In this document: positions 36,613-44,209 of the stretch, one piece after another | Layout: each line of letters begins with the position of its first letter | Numbering within the stretch: position 1 is the stretch's first letter | DNA from: Limnobacter sp. MED105 | Lineage (GTDB): Bacteria > Pseudomonadota > Gammaproteobacteria > Burkholderiales > Burkholderiaceae_B | Length of the DNA stretch: 64,000 bases | Reading direction: 5' to 3' | Assembly (NCBI RefSeq): GCF_000170915.1 | Contig: NZ_ABCT01000014.1 | Location: forward strand, 38,569 to 102,568 | Notes under the pieces: generated by a model | The model's input: only the letters and a program-made list of their open reading frames with translations | Database searches by the model: none | Told to the model about the DNA's origin: nothing | Position numbers and translations under genes: made by a program

Positions 36613-36670
36613 AAATTGTCCCGAATTGTTCAAATGCGCTCTTGAAGTTTCAAGGCGCTCTCATTGTAGT

Positions 36671-37864
36671 GTGAATAAAACCGTGTCCAAACCTAGCAAT
36701 GCGCCTTTGTGGGTGTTCGTCCCCAACATTCTTGTGCCCGAAATGGCGCTGGAACGCCTGTCTGCCAATTCGCGGGCCCAGTCTTTTGCGGGCCTGCCAG
36801 CCGGTTTGTTACAAACCATGGCCCGAAACGCTGCGCCTGAATATCAAAATGCCGATGGGCTGGACCGTATCGAAGCCTGGCTGATGCGCTACTTGGATTC
36901 CCAAGCGCAAGCAAAGTTCGACCAGTACCCAGCCTGGGCCATGCTTGAAATGCCAAATCTTGATGCCGATGCACCGCAAGTAACGCCTTTCACCCGGTTT
37001 TGGAGCACGGTTGGGTGTCTTGAAATTGAGCGGGATGGTGTGCGTTTTACGCCGCCCGAGGTATTGCAGGTGGGCCAGGCTGACCTGGATGCCTTCTGGA
37101 ACGTGGTGACGCCCTTGTTGCAGCAACACGGTTGGACATTCAACACACCGGCAGGTTTTCACAGCCTGCTCAGCAACTCGACGCCAGTGCCTATGGAACA
37201 GGCATCGCCCTGGTCGGTGCAGGGTATTCGGCTGACTGACTACTTGCCCATGAACCACGAATGCAGCGACTGGCGGCGCATGTGGCTGAATTTGCAGGTG
37301 GAGTTGCACAACGCCGAATTCAACAAAGCCCGCGAGGCCAAGGGTTTGAAGCCCCTGAATGCGCTGTGGTTTTGGGGGGGAGGTGAGGCTTGGCAAACCG
37401 ATGTCGCCTTGCCGCGTGTGAAATCCGTTTCCGAAGACGGTGTATTTGATGCCGTAAAAATGACCGATGGCGCAGATGAGGCCGTGAATCGATTTGTGTT
37501 CTGGACCCAACTGTTAAGTCAGCTTGGTACGGGCACGGATGTAAAACCCGACCATGTCTACTGCGTGAACTTTCAAGGTTGGGGCGGCAATATTGGCGTG
37601 TTCAAACTGCTGGAAAGCGAGGTGCTGCAACCCATGCGCCTGGCCGGTCTGGCCTTCAACTGGGTGCTGTTGGGCAACAATGGCTGGAAAACTTTAAAAA
37701 GCAACTGGATGAATCGATTCAAGTTTTGGCAAAACAAACCCGATTGGGCCTTACTGGGCGAGCCTGAAATGCAGGAAGGTCCTTCCGAGGAAGACCTTCA
37801 AGCCGCTTGGCAACAGGGTCAGCGAGACCAAGACAGCATTCAGGCTGAATGGGAGGGCCGGTAA
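36671..37864 (+). CDS. RpfE-like protein upstream of recJ (COG4255)
   Basis: About 397 residues, no signal peptide or membrane segment. It resembles the betaproteobacterial/xanthomonad family annotated 'regulatory protein, RpfE type', whose biochemical role is unsettled; some members are labelled phosphoglycerate-mutase-like. Visible conserved-looking parts are PLWVFVPNILVPE at the start and LKPLNALWFWGGGE and PDHVYCVNFQGWGGNIG in the second half. The start is GTG 36671, judged from the divergent lolC gene; no ribosome-binding site is obvious and GTG 36683 is possible. Its stop overlaps the recJ start (TAATG), so they are translationally coupled. The family name rests on gene order and overall look. 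Confidence 0.7.
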   Translation: MNKTVSKPSNAPLWVFVPNILVPEMALERLSANSRAQSFAGLPAGLLQTMARNAAPEYQNADGLDRIEAWLMRYLDSQAQAKFDQYPAWAMLEMPNLDADAPQVTPFTRFWSTVGCLEIERDGVRFTPPEVLQVGQADLDAFWNVVTPLLQQHGWTFNTPAGFHSLLSNSTPVPMEQASPWSVQGIRLTDYLPMNHECSDWRRMWLNLQVELHNAEFNKAREAKGLKPLNALWFWGGGEAWQTDVALPRVKSVSEDGVFDAVKMTDGADEAVNRFVFWTQLLSQLGTGTDVKPDHVYCVNFQGWGGNIGVFKLLESEVLQPMRLAGLAFNWVLLGNNGWKTLKSNWMNRFKFWQNKPDWALLGEPEMQEGPSEEDLQAAWQQGQRDQDSIQAEWEGR

Positions 37865-39606
37865 TGAATACCAATATAGTTCAGCACCGGGTTAGAACCC
37901 CTCGCCCTCAAGTTGAAGCAGTACTTCGCAGCCAGGGCATGCACCCCTTGATGGCACGCCTCATGGCAGCGCGGGGCGTGGATTCTCAGGCCGAAGCTGA
38001 AACCCGACTGGCCGATTTGATTCCACCGGCTCAGCTCAAGGGCATTGAGCAGGCCGCAGAAATTCTGGCAGACGCGCTGGAAGCTGGAGCCCGCATTGTG
38101 GTGGTGGGTGATTACGATTGCGATGGCGCCACAGCCACGGCGGTGGGTGTTCGTGGTTTGCGCATGTTGCTGCAAAGCCTGGGTGCTGACGAAGAAGCCG
38201 CCAAGTACCACATCGATTTTTTGGTGCCCAACCGGTTTGAATACGGTTACGGACTAAGTCCTGAAATTGTTCAACTTGCTGCTCAGCAGTTTGAGCCCGA
38301 TTTGCTGGTGACCGTGGACAACGGCATTGCCAGTGTGGAAGGCGTGAACGAAGCCAATGAACTGGGCATTGGTGTCATTGTGACCGATCACCATTTGCCC
38401 GGCGACCAGTTGCCCCAAGCACTGGCCGTTGTGAACCCCAACCAGCCTGGTTGTGAATTTCCGAGCAAGTCGATTGCCGGGGTGGGGGTGATGTTTTATG
38501 TGTTGTTGGCCACCCGTGCAGTGTTGCGCGAGCGTGGCGTTTTTGATGCGGCCACTCAGCCCCGTATCGATTCTCTGCTTGATTTGGTGGCTTTGGGCAC
38601 TGTGGCTGATGTGGTGAAACTGGACGCCAACAACCGCCGTTTGGTGGCGCATGGTTTGCAGCGCATCCGTGCAGGCCGTGCCCAGCCTGGCATGTTGGCC
38701 TTGTTCCACGAGGCTGGGCGTGACCCCCGCAAGGCCACAGCCGCTGACATGGGCTTTGCCCTGGGCCCGCGCTTAAATGCAGCTGGCCGTTTGGCCGACA
38801 TGGCCATTGGTATCCGTACCCTGTTGGCCGACGACGCAGGCGAGGCCGGCGCTTTGGCTGCCCAGCTTGGGAAAATGAACGAAGAACGCAAGCGCATTGA
38901 AGCCGACATGAAACGCGATGCCTTGGAAGACATCGAAAAATTCATTAGTCAGGACGAACCTGCAGCCGGCATTGTGGTGGCGCACAGCACCTGGCACCAG
39001 GGGGTAATCGGTATTTTGGCCTCACGAATCAAAGAGCGCCTATACCGCCCCACCATTGCACTGGCCCCGGGCGATGACGGTTTCTGGAAGGGCAGTGGTC
39101 GCTCCGTGCAGGGCGTTCATTTGCGCGACGTATTGGATTTGGTGTGCAAGCGACTGCCTGAAGGCAGCATGCCCAAGTTTGGTGGCCACGCCATGGCGGC
39201 GGGTTTAACCATTGCGGAAGGCGCGATTGAACAGTTCAAAATTGAATTTGCCAAAGCGATTCTGGATTTGAGCGATCCCAGCGCGCTGACGCAGGTGGTA
39301 GAAACCGATGGTTCAATTCCTGCCGACTACATTGCCGCCAGTGCTGCTGATCTGTTGGAAACACAGGTGTGGGGGCAAGGCTTCCCGGCGCCCTTGTTTT
39401 GTGATGAATTTGAGGTGGTCGAGCACCGTTTGCTGAAAAATGCCCACAGCAAGTTTACTTTGCGCCGCGACGGCAAAACCTTTGTGGCTTTGCGCTGGCG
39501 CGCCGTGGAAGCCCTGCCGGCCAAGGTAAAACTGGCTTACCGGTTCGAGCGGGACACGTTCACGGGTGGCGATGCCGTGCAAATCATTGTGGAGCATGTG
39601 TTGTAG
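37864..39606 (+). CDS. recJ: RecJ single-stranded-DNA exonuclease
   Basis: 5'-3' exonuclease of the RecF recombination and mismatch-repair pathways. 580 residues from ATG 37864, which overlaps the previous stop by one base. DHH motifs: VVVGDYDCDGATATAV (I), DNGIAS (II), VTDHHLPGD (III, the Asp-His-His motif) and NPNQPGC (IV). The DHHA1 domain has GSGRSVQGVHLRDVL and GGHAMAAGLT, and a C-terminal OB-like domain follows. All metal-binding residues expected for activity are visible. It is followed 52 bases later by prfB. Confidence 0.96.
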   Translation: MNTNIVQHRVRTPRPQVEAVLRSQGMHPLMARLMAARGVDSQAEAETRLADLIPPAQLKGIEQAAEILADALEAGARIVVVGDYDCDGATATAVGVRGLRMLLQSLGADEEAAKYHIDFLVPNRFEYGYGLSPEIVQLAAQQFEPDLLVTVDNGIASVEGVNEANELGIGVIVTDHHLPGDQLPQALAVVNPNQPGCEFPSKSIAGVGVMFYVLLATRAVLRERGVFDAATQPRIDSLLDLVALGTVADVVKLDANNRRLVAHGLQRIRAGRAQPGMLALFHEAGRDPRKATAADMGFALGPRLNAAGRLADMAIGIRTLLADDAGEAGALAAQLGKMNEERKRIEADMKRDALEDIEKFISQDEPAAGIVVAHSTWHQGVIGILASRIKERLYRPTIALAPGDDGFWKGSGRSVQGVHLRDVLDLVCKRLPEGSMPKFGGHAMAAGLTIAEGAIEQFKIEFAKAILDLSDPSALTQVVETDGSIPADYIAASAADLLETQVWGQGFPAPLFCDEFEVVEHRLLKNAHSKFTLRRDGKTFVALRWRAVEALPAKVKLAYRFERDTFTGGDAVQIIVEHVL

Positions 39607-39658
39607 GGTGGCTTGCGTTACAATATCGGGTTACGCACATTGAATTTGTTAGAGAAAC

Positions 39659-40763
39659 ATGGAAGCCGAACGCCTGAATGCCATCATCAACGCCCTGACT
39701 GACCTAGCCGACCGCGCAGGCCAGTTGCGGAGGTATCTTTGACGTCGACCGCAAGGCCGAGCGACTCACTGTAGTTGACGCTGAACTGGAAGACCCCAAC
39801 GTTTGGAACGATCCCAAACATGCTCAAGAACTGGGCAAAGAGAAGAAGATGCTCGATGGCGTCGTGGTCACCATGAACACCGTGCAATCAAATATCAGCG
39901 ATTCCAAAGAATTGGTCGAAATGGCTGAGGCTGAAGGTGATTTCGACACACTCGAAGCCATCGAAAGCGAAGTGGCTGAATATGAGAAGGTAATTGCCGA
40001 CCTTGAATTCCGCCGCATGTTCAGCAACCCTGCCGACCCGGCCAACTGTTTCATCGACATCACCGCAGGTGCAGGTGGCACCGAAGCCCAGGATTGGGCC
40101 AGCATACTGTTGCGCCAGTACCTTCGCTACTGCGAACGCAAAGGCTTCAAGGTTGAGGTGATGGAACAGTCCGACGGCGAAGTGGCAGGCATTAAATCCG
40201 CCACCATCAAGGTTGAGGGCGAATACGCCTTCGGCTATTTGCGCACTGAAACCGGTGTGCACCGACTGGTGCGCAAATCACCGTTCGATTCCTCAGGCGG
40301 GCGCCACACCTCGTTTGCATCCTTGTTCGTGTATCCCGAAGTAGATGATTCTTTCGAAATTGAAATCAACCCGGCCGATGTACGCACCGACACCTACCGC
40401 GCCAGCGGTGCGGGTGGTCAGCACATCAACAAAACCGATTCTGCGGTGCGCTTGACCCATATTCCAACCGGCATTGTTGTGCAGTGTCAAAACGACCGTT
40501 CCCAGCACCGCAACCGCGATGAAGCCTGGGGCATGTTGAAAGCCAAGCTTTACGAGTTCGAAATGCGCAAGCGAATGGCCGAGCAACAGGCCCTTGAGGA
40601 CACCAAAACCGATGTGGGCTGGGGCCACCAAATTCGCAGCTATGTGCTGGACAACAGCCGCATCAAAGACCTGCGCACCGGTGTGGAAATTTCCAACACG
40701 CAGCGCGTACTGGACGGCGACCTCGACCCATTCATTGAAGCCAGCTTGAAGCAAGGTATTTAA
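39659..40763 (+). CDS. prfB: Peptide chain release factor 2 with programmed +1 frameshift
   Basis: Recognises UGA and UAA stop codons and triggers peptide release on the ribosome. Read as one frame it stops at codon 28: ATG 39659 runs to TGA 39740-39742. A +1 shift after CTT (last base 39739, resuming at 39741) joins the 27-codon leader to the long frame, giving 367 residues, the normal length. The anticodon-like tripeptide SPF ([11 protein letters not shown]) and the catalytic GGQ ([12 protein letters not shown]) are intact. This is the classic autoregulated gene, not a pseudogene. lysS starts 3 bases after its stop. Confidence 0.96.
39725..39743 (+). promoter_or_regulatory. prfB: prfB recoding site
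   Basis: The sequence CGGAGG-TAT-CTT-TGA-C holds the Shine-Dalgarno-like GGAGG, spaced 3 bases before the slippery CTT and the in-frame TGA, as in E. coli prfB (which has AGGGGG). Low RF2 levels slow reading of the TGA and favour the +1 slip, so RF2 controls its own synthesis. Confidence 0.95.
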
Positions 40764-40766
40764 ACC

Positions 40767-42299
40767 ATGAACGACAAAACACAAGCCGCTGGCGACGAAT
40801 TGCCAGTCGATGAAAATCAGATTATTGCCGAGCGCCGTGGCAAGCTGGCCAAATTGCGAGAGAAGGGCCAGCCTTTCCCCAACAGCTTCAAGCCTGAACA
40901 CCGCGCTGCCGATTTGCATGCCCACTATGGTTTGCTGGACAAAGAAACCCTCGATCCGCAGGGCATTGAGGTGTCTGTTTCTGGCCGAATGATGTTAAAG
41001 CGCGTGATGGGCAAGGCCAGTTTTGCAACCGTGCAAGACGGCACCGGCCGCATTCAGTTTTACATCAACAATGAAGGCGTGGGCGAGGGTGTTCACGGCG
41101 AATTCAAGCATTGGGATTTGGGCGATATTATCGCCGCCAAAGGCAAGCTGTTCAAAACCAACAAAGGTGAGTTGAGCGTGCATTGCACGGAAATCCACTT
41201 GTTGGCGAAAAGCCTGCGCCCCTTGCCCGACAAATTCCACGGCCTGGCCGATCAGGAAATCAAGTACCGCCAGCGTTACGTGGATTTGATTGTTTCCGAG
41301 GAAACCCGCAGCACCTTTGTTGCGCGTTCACGTGCCATGTCGTCCGTTCGCAATTTCATGGCAGACCATGGTTTTCTGGAAGTAGAAACACCCATGTTGC
41401 ACCCCATTCCTGGCGGTGCATCGGCCAAGCCTTTCATTACCCACCACAATGCGCTGGACATGGAAATGTACCTGCGCATTGCACCTGAGCTGTATTTGAA
41501 GCGCCTGATCGTGGGTGGTTTCGAGCGTGTGTTCGAGATCAACCGCAACTTCCGCAATGAGGGTGTCAGCCCGCGCCACAACCCTGAATTCACGATGATG
41601 GAATTCTATGCGGCGTACTGGAACTATCGCGACTTGATGGACTTCACTGAGCAGGTGATTCAGCATGCAGCCACCACTGCAACAGGTAGTGCGAAATTGA
41701 CTTACCAGGGCCGTGACCTGGATTTGTCCAAGCCTTTTGCACGCCTGACCATTGTTGAAGCGATTCAAAAGTATTTCCCGGAGTACGGCACAGAAGATTT
41801 GCAAAACATCGACTACCTGAAAAAGGCCTTGGCCAAGAAAGGTGTGCATGTGGACAAAGAACCTGCGCTGAAAAATGTGGGCATCGGTGCCTTGCAGTTG
41901 GCCCTGTTTGAAGAAACGTCCGAGAGCCTGCTGTGGGAGCCTACGTTCATTGTCGACTACCCGGTCGAAGTGTCGCCTTTGGCGCGTGCATCGGATGCGA
42001 ATTCGCAAATTACTGAACGGTTCGAGTTGTTCATCACGGGTCGCGAAATTGCCAATGGTTTTTCAGAGCTGAATGACCCGGAAGACCAGGCCGACCGATT
42101 CAAAAAACAGGTTGAAGCCAAAGAAGCTGGCGATGACGAAGCCATGTTCTTTGATGCTGATTTTATTCGTGCGCTTGAATATGGCATGCCGCCCACCGGT
42201 GGTTGTGGTATTGGTATTGACCGTTTGATGATGCTGATCACCGATAGCCCAAACATTCGGGATGTGATTTTGTTTCCGCATCTAAGGCGCGAAGACTAA
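40767..42299 (+). CDS. lysS: Lysyl-tRNA synthetase, class II
   Basis: Charges tRNA-Lys. 510 residues. The N-terminal OB-fold anticodon-binding domain (residues ~60-170, with [22 protein letters not shown]) is followed by the class II catalytic core: motif 1 [21 protein letters not shown], motif 2 [20 protein letters not shown], motif 3 [15 protein letters not shown]. It is the last gene of the rpfE-like/recJ/prfB/lysS run; a hairpin with a T-rich tail at 42362-42381, inside a repeat element, probably ends transcription. Confidence 0.97.
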   Translation: MNDKTQAAGDELPVDENQIIAERRGKLAKLREKGQPFPNSFKPEHRAADLHAHYGLLDKETLDPQGIEVSVSGRMMLKRVMGKASFATVQDGTGRIQFYINNEGVGEGVHGEFKHWDLGDIIAAKGKLFKTNKGELSVHCTEIHLLAKSLRPLPDKFHGLADQEIKYRQRYVDLIVSEETRSTFVARSRAMSSVRNFMADHGFLEVETPMLHPIPGGASAKPFITHHNALDMEMYLRIAPELYLKRLIVGGFERVFEINRNFRNEGVSPRHNPEFTMMEFYAAYWNYRDLMDFTEQVIQHAATTATGSAKLTYQGRDLDLSKPFARLTIVEAIQKYFPEYGTEDLQNIDYLKKALAKKGVHVDKEPALKNVGIGALQLALFEETSESLLWEPTFIVDYPVEVSPLARASDANSQITERFELFITGREIANGFSELNDPEDQADRFKKQVEAKEAGDDEAMFFDADFIRALEYGMPPTGGCGIGIDRLMMLITDSPNIRDVILFPHLRRED

Positions 42300-42320
42300 C
42301 TAAGTCACCTGCGGTGAGAA

Positions 42321-42356
42321 GTTCACCGCACGTGTGATGTTCACCGCACGTGTCAC
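42321..42356 (+). repeat. Tandem duplication, 18-base unit x2
   Basis: GTTCACCGCACGTGTGAT (42321-42338) is followed directly by a second copy differing only in its last three bases (42339-42356). The upstream GCGGTGA (42311-42317) can pair with TCACCGC of the first unit. The array runs into the outer end of repeat copy A. Confidence 0.85.
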
Positions 42357-42508
42357 ATCATCCCGCCTTGGCGGGCTTTTATCCCTTCTTGATTGCTGGC
42401 TCGGTTCATGCGAAACGCAAAAGCGTGTTCGCATCAATTGCTTGCGCAATCGCCCCTCGCTGTGCATCAAGCGGGAAGCCCACCTGAATCGGCGGGATAA
42501 TTGCAACA
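42352..42508 (+). repeat. Long inverted repeat, copy A (~157 bases)
   Basis: This matches the reverse complement of 43060-43215 over its full length, by my hand alignment at about 85-90% identity with few gaps. The outer end carries a terminator-like hairpin and the inner end faces the small lipoprotein gene. Both copies give similar spurious frames (for example RFRWASRLMHSEGR / RFRWAARLMHSEGR), but frame conservation follows from DNA similarity, not from a gene. It has no transposase and is MITE-like in size. Confidence 0.85.
42362..42381 (+). terminator. Terminator-like hairpin in repeat copy A
   Basis: CCCGCC-TT-GGCGGG followed by CTTTTAT, 62 bases after the lysS stop; a plausible Rho-independent terminator for the lysS transcript. 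Confidence 0.65.
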
Positions 42509-42610
42509 CTGTGCAGTGAACCTCTTGCTGGTGACACTCAACTGAGCGTTTATTTTGCTTACCGTAGTCACGCTATTACACTGAGCGCCCAAAATATCTC
42601 CCGGCTCACT

Positions 42611-43039
42611 ATGCGTTGTTCTGTCTTTTTTGTATTCCTTGCTTCCCTTCCGATTATTTCTGCATGTTCCGCGTCTGATCAACGACTATCGACTCAACTG
42701 TTTATTCATTCGAAAAGCGAATGCGAGTTGATATTCAAATCTCAAAATGTTTCGGTAGTCGAGAATTTTTGCAGTACTGAAGGAAAACCTATTCTGATCA
42801 GGATGAACGATCAAGAAATCAGGTCTGACTGGATTGATGAGCGAACTAGCCGCTTTCTCTTGCAGGAAGGTTGCGCCAGTTCAGATGAATGTTTCTATGA
42901 GCTGAGTGCAAACGAAGCCGGGGTGCGTGGCCGCTTCTCATATCGAATCAACATGACTGAAGGTGAATACAGCTTTGAGGTTGGTGCATCTGGGCAACCG
43001 AAGGTGTTGACAGAGAAATCGAAGGACAGCGCATCCTGA
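42611..43039 (+). CDS. Small lipoprotein flanked by inverted repeats
   Basis: 142 residues, family not recognised. The N-terminus MRCSVFFVFLASLPIISAC is a lipoprotein signal peptide with lipobox I-I-S-A and lipidated Cys19. The mature part has four Cys (in SECEL, ENFCST, EGCASS, DECFY), enough for two disulfides in the periplasm. Codon and base use are clearly more AT-rich than the neighbours (for example the first ~150 bases), suggesting transfer. It lies alone between two inverted copies of a ~157-base repeat, with 102 bases upstream to copy A and 20 bases downstream to copy B. No good ribosome-binding site is obvious before the ATG. Confidence 0.7.
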   Translation: MRCSVFFVFLASLPIISACSASDQRLSTQLFIHSKSECELIFKSQNVSVVENFCSTEGKPILIRMNDQEIRSDWIDERTSRFLLQEGCASSDECFYELSANEAGVRGRFSYRINMTEGEYSFEVGASGQPKVLTEKSKDSAS

Positions 43040-43059
43040 ATCTAAAGGTCTATGCGCTT

Positions 43060-43215
43060 TGTTGCATTCATCTCGCCGTTTCAGGTGGGCTGCCCGCTTG
43101 ATGCACAGCGAGGGGCGCTTCCGCCAGGAAGCGATGCGAAGACGCTTTTGCGTTTCGCATGAACCGAGCAAGCATCAAGAAGGGATAAAAGCCCGCCAAG
43201 GCGGGATGATGCGAC
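43060..43215 (-). repeat. Long inverted repeat, copy B (~156 bases)
   Basis: Inverted partner of copy A (42352-42508). Conserved blocks include the hairpin CCCGCCTTGGCGGG, the stretch TTCATGCGAAACGCAAAAGC, and GCCCCTCGCTGTGCATCAAG. The outer end lies against the transglutaminase gene's 3' end. Confidence 0.85.
43185..43205 (-). terminator. Terminator-like hairpin in repeat copy B
   Basis: On the minus strand CCCGCC-TT-GGCGGG is followed by CTTTTAT, 83 bases after the stop of the minus-strand transglutaminase gene, placed to terminate that operon. Confidence 0.65.
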
Positions 43216-43284
43216 ATGCGCAGAGGCCATTAAGAAACCGGCGAGATGATGCGAAAAGCTCAGAGGCCATCAAGAAACCGGCGA
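43205..43284 (+). repeat. Tandem duplication, 40-base unit x2
   Basis: Units 43205-43244 and 43245-43284 differ at 4 of 40 positions. Each begins GATGATGCGA and ends AAGAAACCGGCGA. The array overlaps the outer end of copy B and stops 3 bases before the transglutaminase stop codon. Confidence 0.9.
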
Positions 43285-43287
43285 TAC

Positions 43288-44205
43288 CTAGAACACCGTC
43301 ACCGCCACCTTCAAGGTATGTTCCCCCCCGCCATGCACAACTCCACGCATCGGCGGCACATCCGCATAGTCACGCCCAACTGCCACAGTCACATACCGGG
43401 TATCTGGCAATTGGTTGTTAGTCGGGTCGAAGTCTACCCAGCCTACATCAGCACCACACCACAGCGATACCCAGGCGTGGCTGGCGTCGGCTCCCAGCAG
43501 CTTGGGTTGTCCGGGCGGTGGTTCAGTCAGCATGTAGCCACTCACATAGCGGGCTGAAAGGCCCAGCGAGCGTAGCACCCCCAACATCACATGCGCGAAG
43601 TCCTGGCAAACGCCCTCGCGGCTTTGCATCACTTCTTCCACAGTGGTGTGGATGGTGGTGGAACCGCTTTGGTAGCTGAATTCCCGAAAAATACGTTGCA
43701 TCAAAGCCTGCCCGGCGTGTACCACCTGGCGGCCCGGCCAGAAATCGAGACTGCCATAATCGCGCAGCGAATCGAGCAAGGGCACATGCTTGGACTCAAA
43801 CCGGAACTGATAATCGTTGGAAATGGCCTGGCCTGCCTGGTAGCGCAACTGGTCAACCAACTCGTTCCAGCTTGGGCTGATCAAATCGTCAATCGGCCCA
43901 GTGTGTAAGAAGCTGCTGACTTCCACTTCGCTTTCGCTGTGCACTTCAAGATGATCGTGCGGATAATTCATCTCGAAGTGGTGAACCACATTGCCGAAGG
44001 AATCGGTATTGCTTTGCACGGTCGACGGGTTCGGGCGAATTTTTAGCGTATGCGAAATCAGCCTTTGGCCCTTGCGCAATGGGCCCGCTTCCATGCCTTC
44101 GCCTTCTTGCGGTTGCAAAATGCAAATTTGCTGCGAGCATTCCGCAGGTTGTTGATAGTCGTAGTCGGTGACATGGGTCACCTTTCTTCTTTCCGAGAAG
44201 GGCAT
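43288..44205 (-). CDS. Transglutaminase-like protease, locus 2
   Basis: 305 residues from ATG 44205 (GGGAAG upstream, 4 bases after the stop of the fused gene; an upstream frame to 44265 overlaps that gene). An N-terminal beta domain starting KVTHVTDYDYQQP precedes the papain-like core with the triad Cys200 (REGVCQDFAHV), His243 (ASHAWVSLW) and Asp260 (VDFDPTNN). It is a paralogue of the locus 1 enzyme, with the same fold and motif order but long divergence. Last gene of the second ATP-grasp/alpha-E operon. Confidence 0.92.
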   Translation of the reverse strand: MPFSERRKVTHVTDYDYQQPAECSQQICILQPQEGEGMEAGPLRKGQRLISHTLKIRPNPSTVQSNTDSFGNVVHHFEMNYPHDHLEVHSESEVEVSSFLHTGPIDDLISPSWNELVDQLRYQAGQAISNDYQFRFESKHVPLLDSLRDYGSLDFWPGRQVVHAGQALMQRIFREFSYQSGSTTIHTTVEEVMQSREGVCQDFAHVMLGVLRSLGLSARYVSGYMLTEPPPGQPKLLGADASHAWVSLWCGADVGWVDFDPTNNQLPDTRYVTVAVGRDYADVPPMRGVVHGGGEHTLKVAVTVF

Positions 44206-44209
44206 TGAT

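Noticed and set aside
39659..39742. prfB as a pseudogene with an early stop
   Set aside because: The stop is the programmed frameshift TGA with all expected signals, and both frames join into a full-length RF2.
42321..43284. Integron cassette with attC sites
   Set aside because: No integrase, no R'/R'' core sites recognised, and two long inverted copies rather than one attC per gene.
43205..43284. CRISPR array
   Set aside because: Only two directly abutting units with no spacers and no cas genes.
43059..43421. 120-residue frame resembling one at 42300-42509
   Set aside because: The similarity follows from the shared inverted DNA repeat, not from a duplicated gene; the frame also runs through the tandem repeat into the transglutaminase 3' end.
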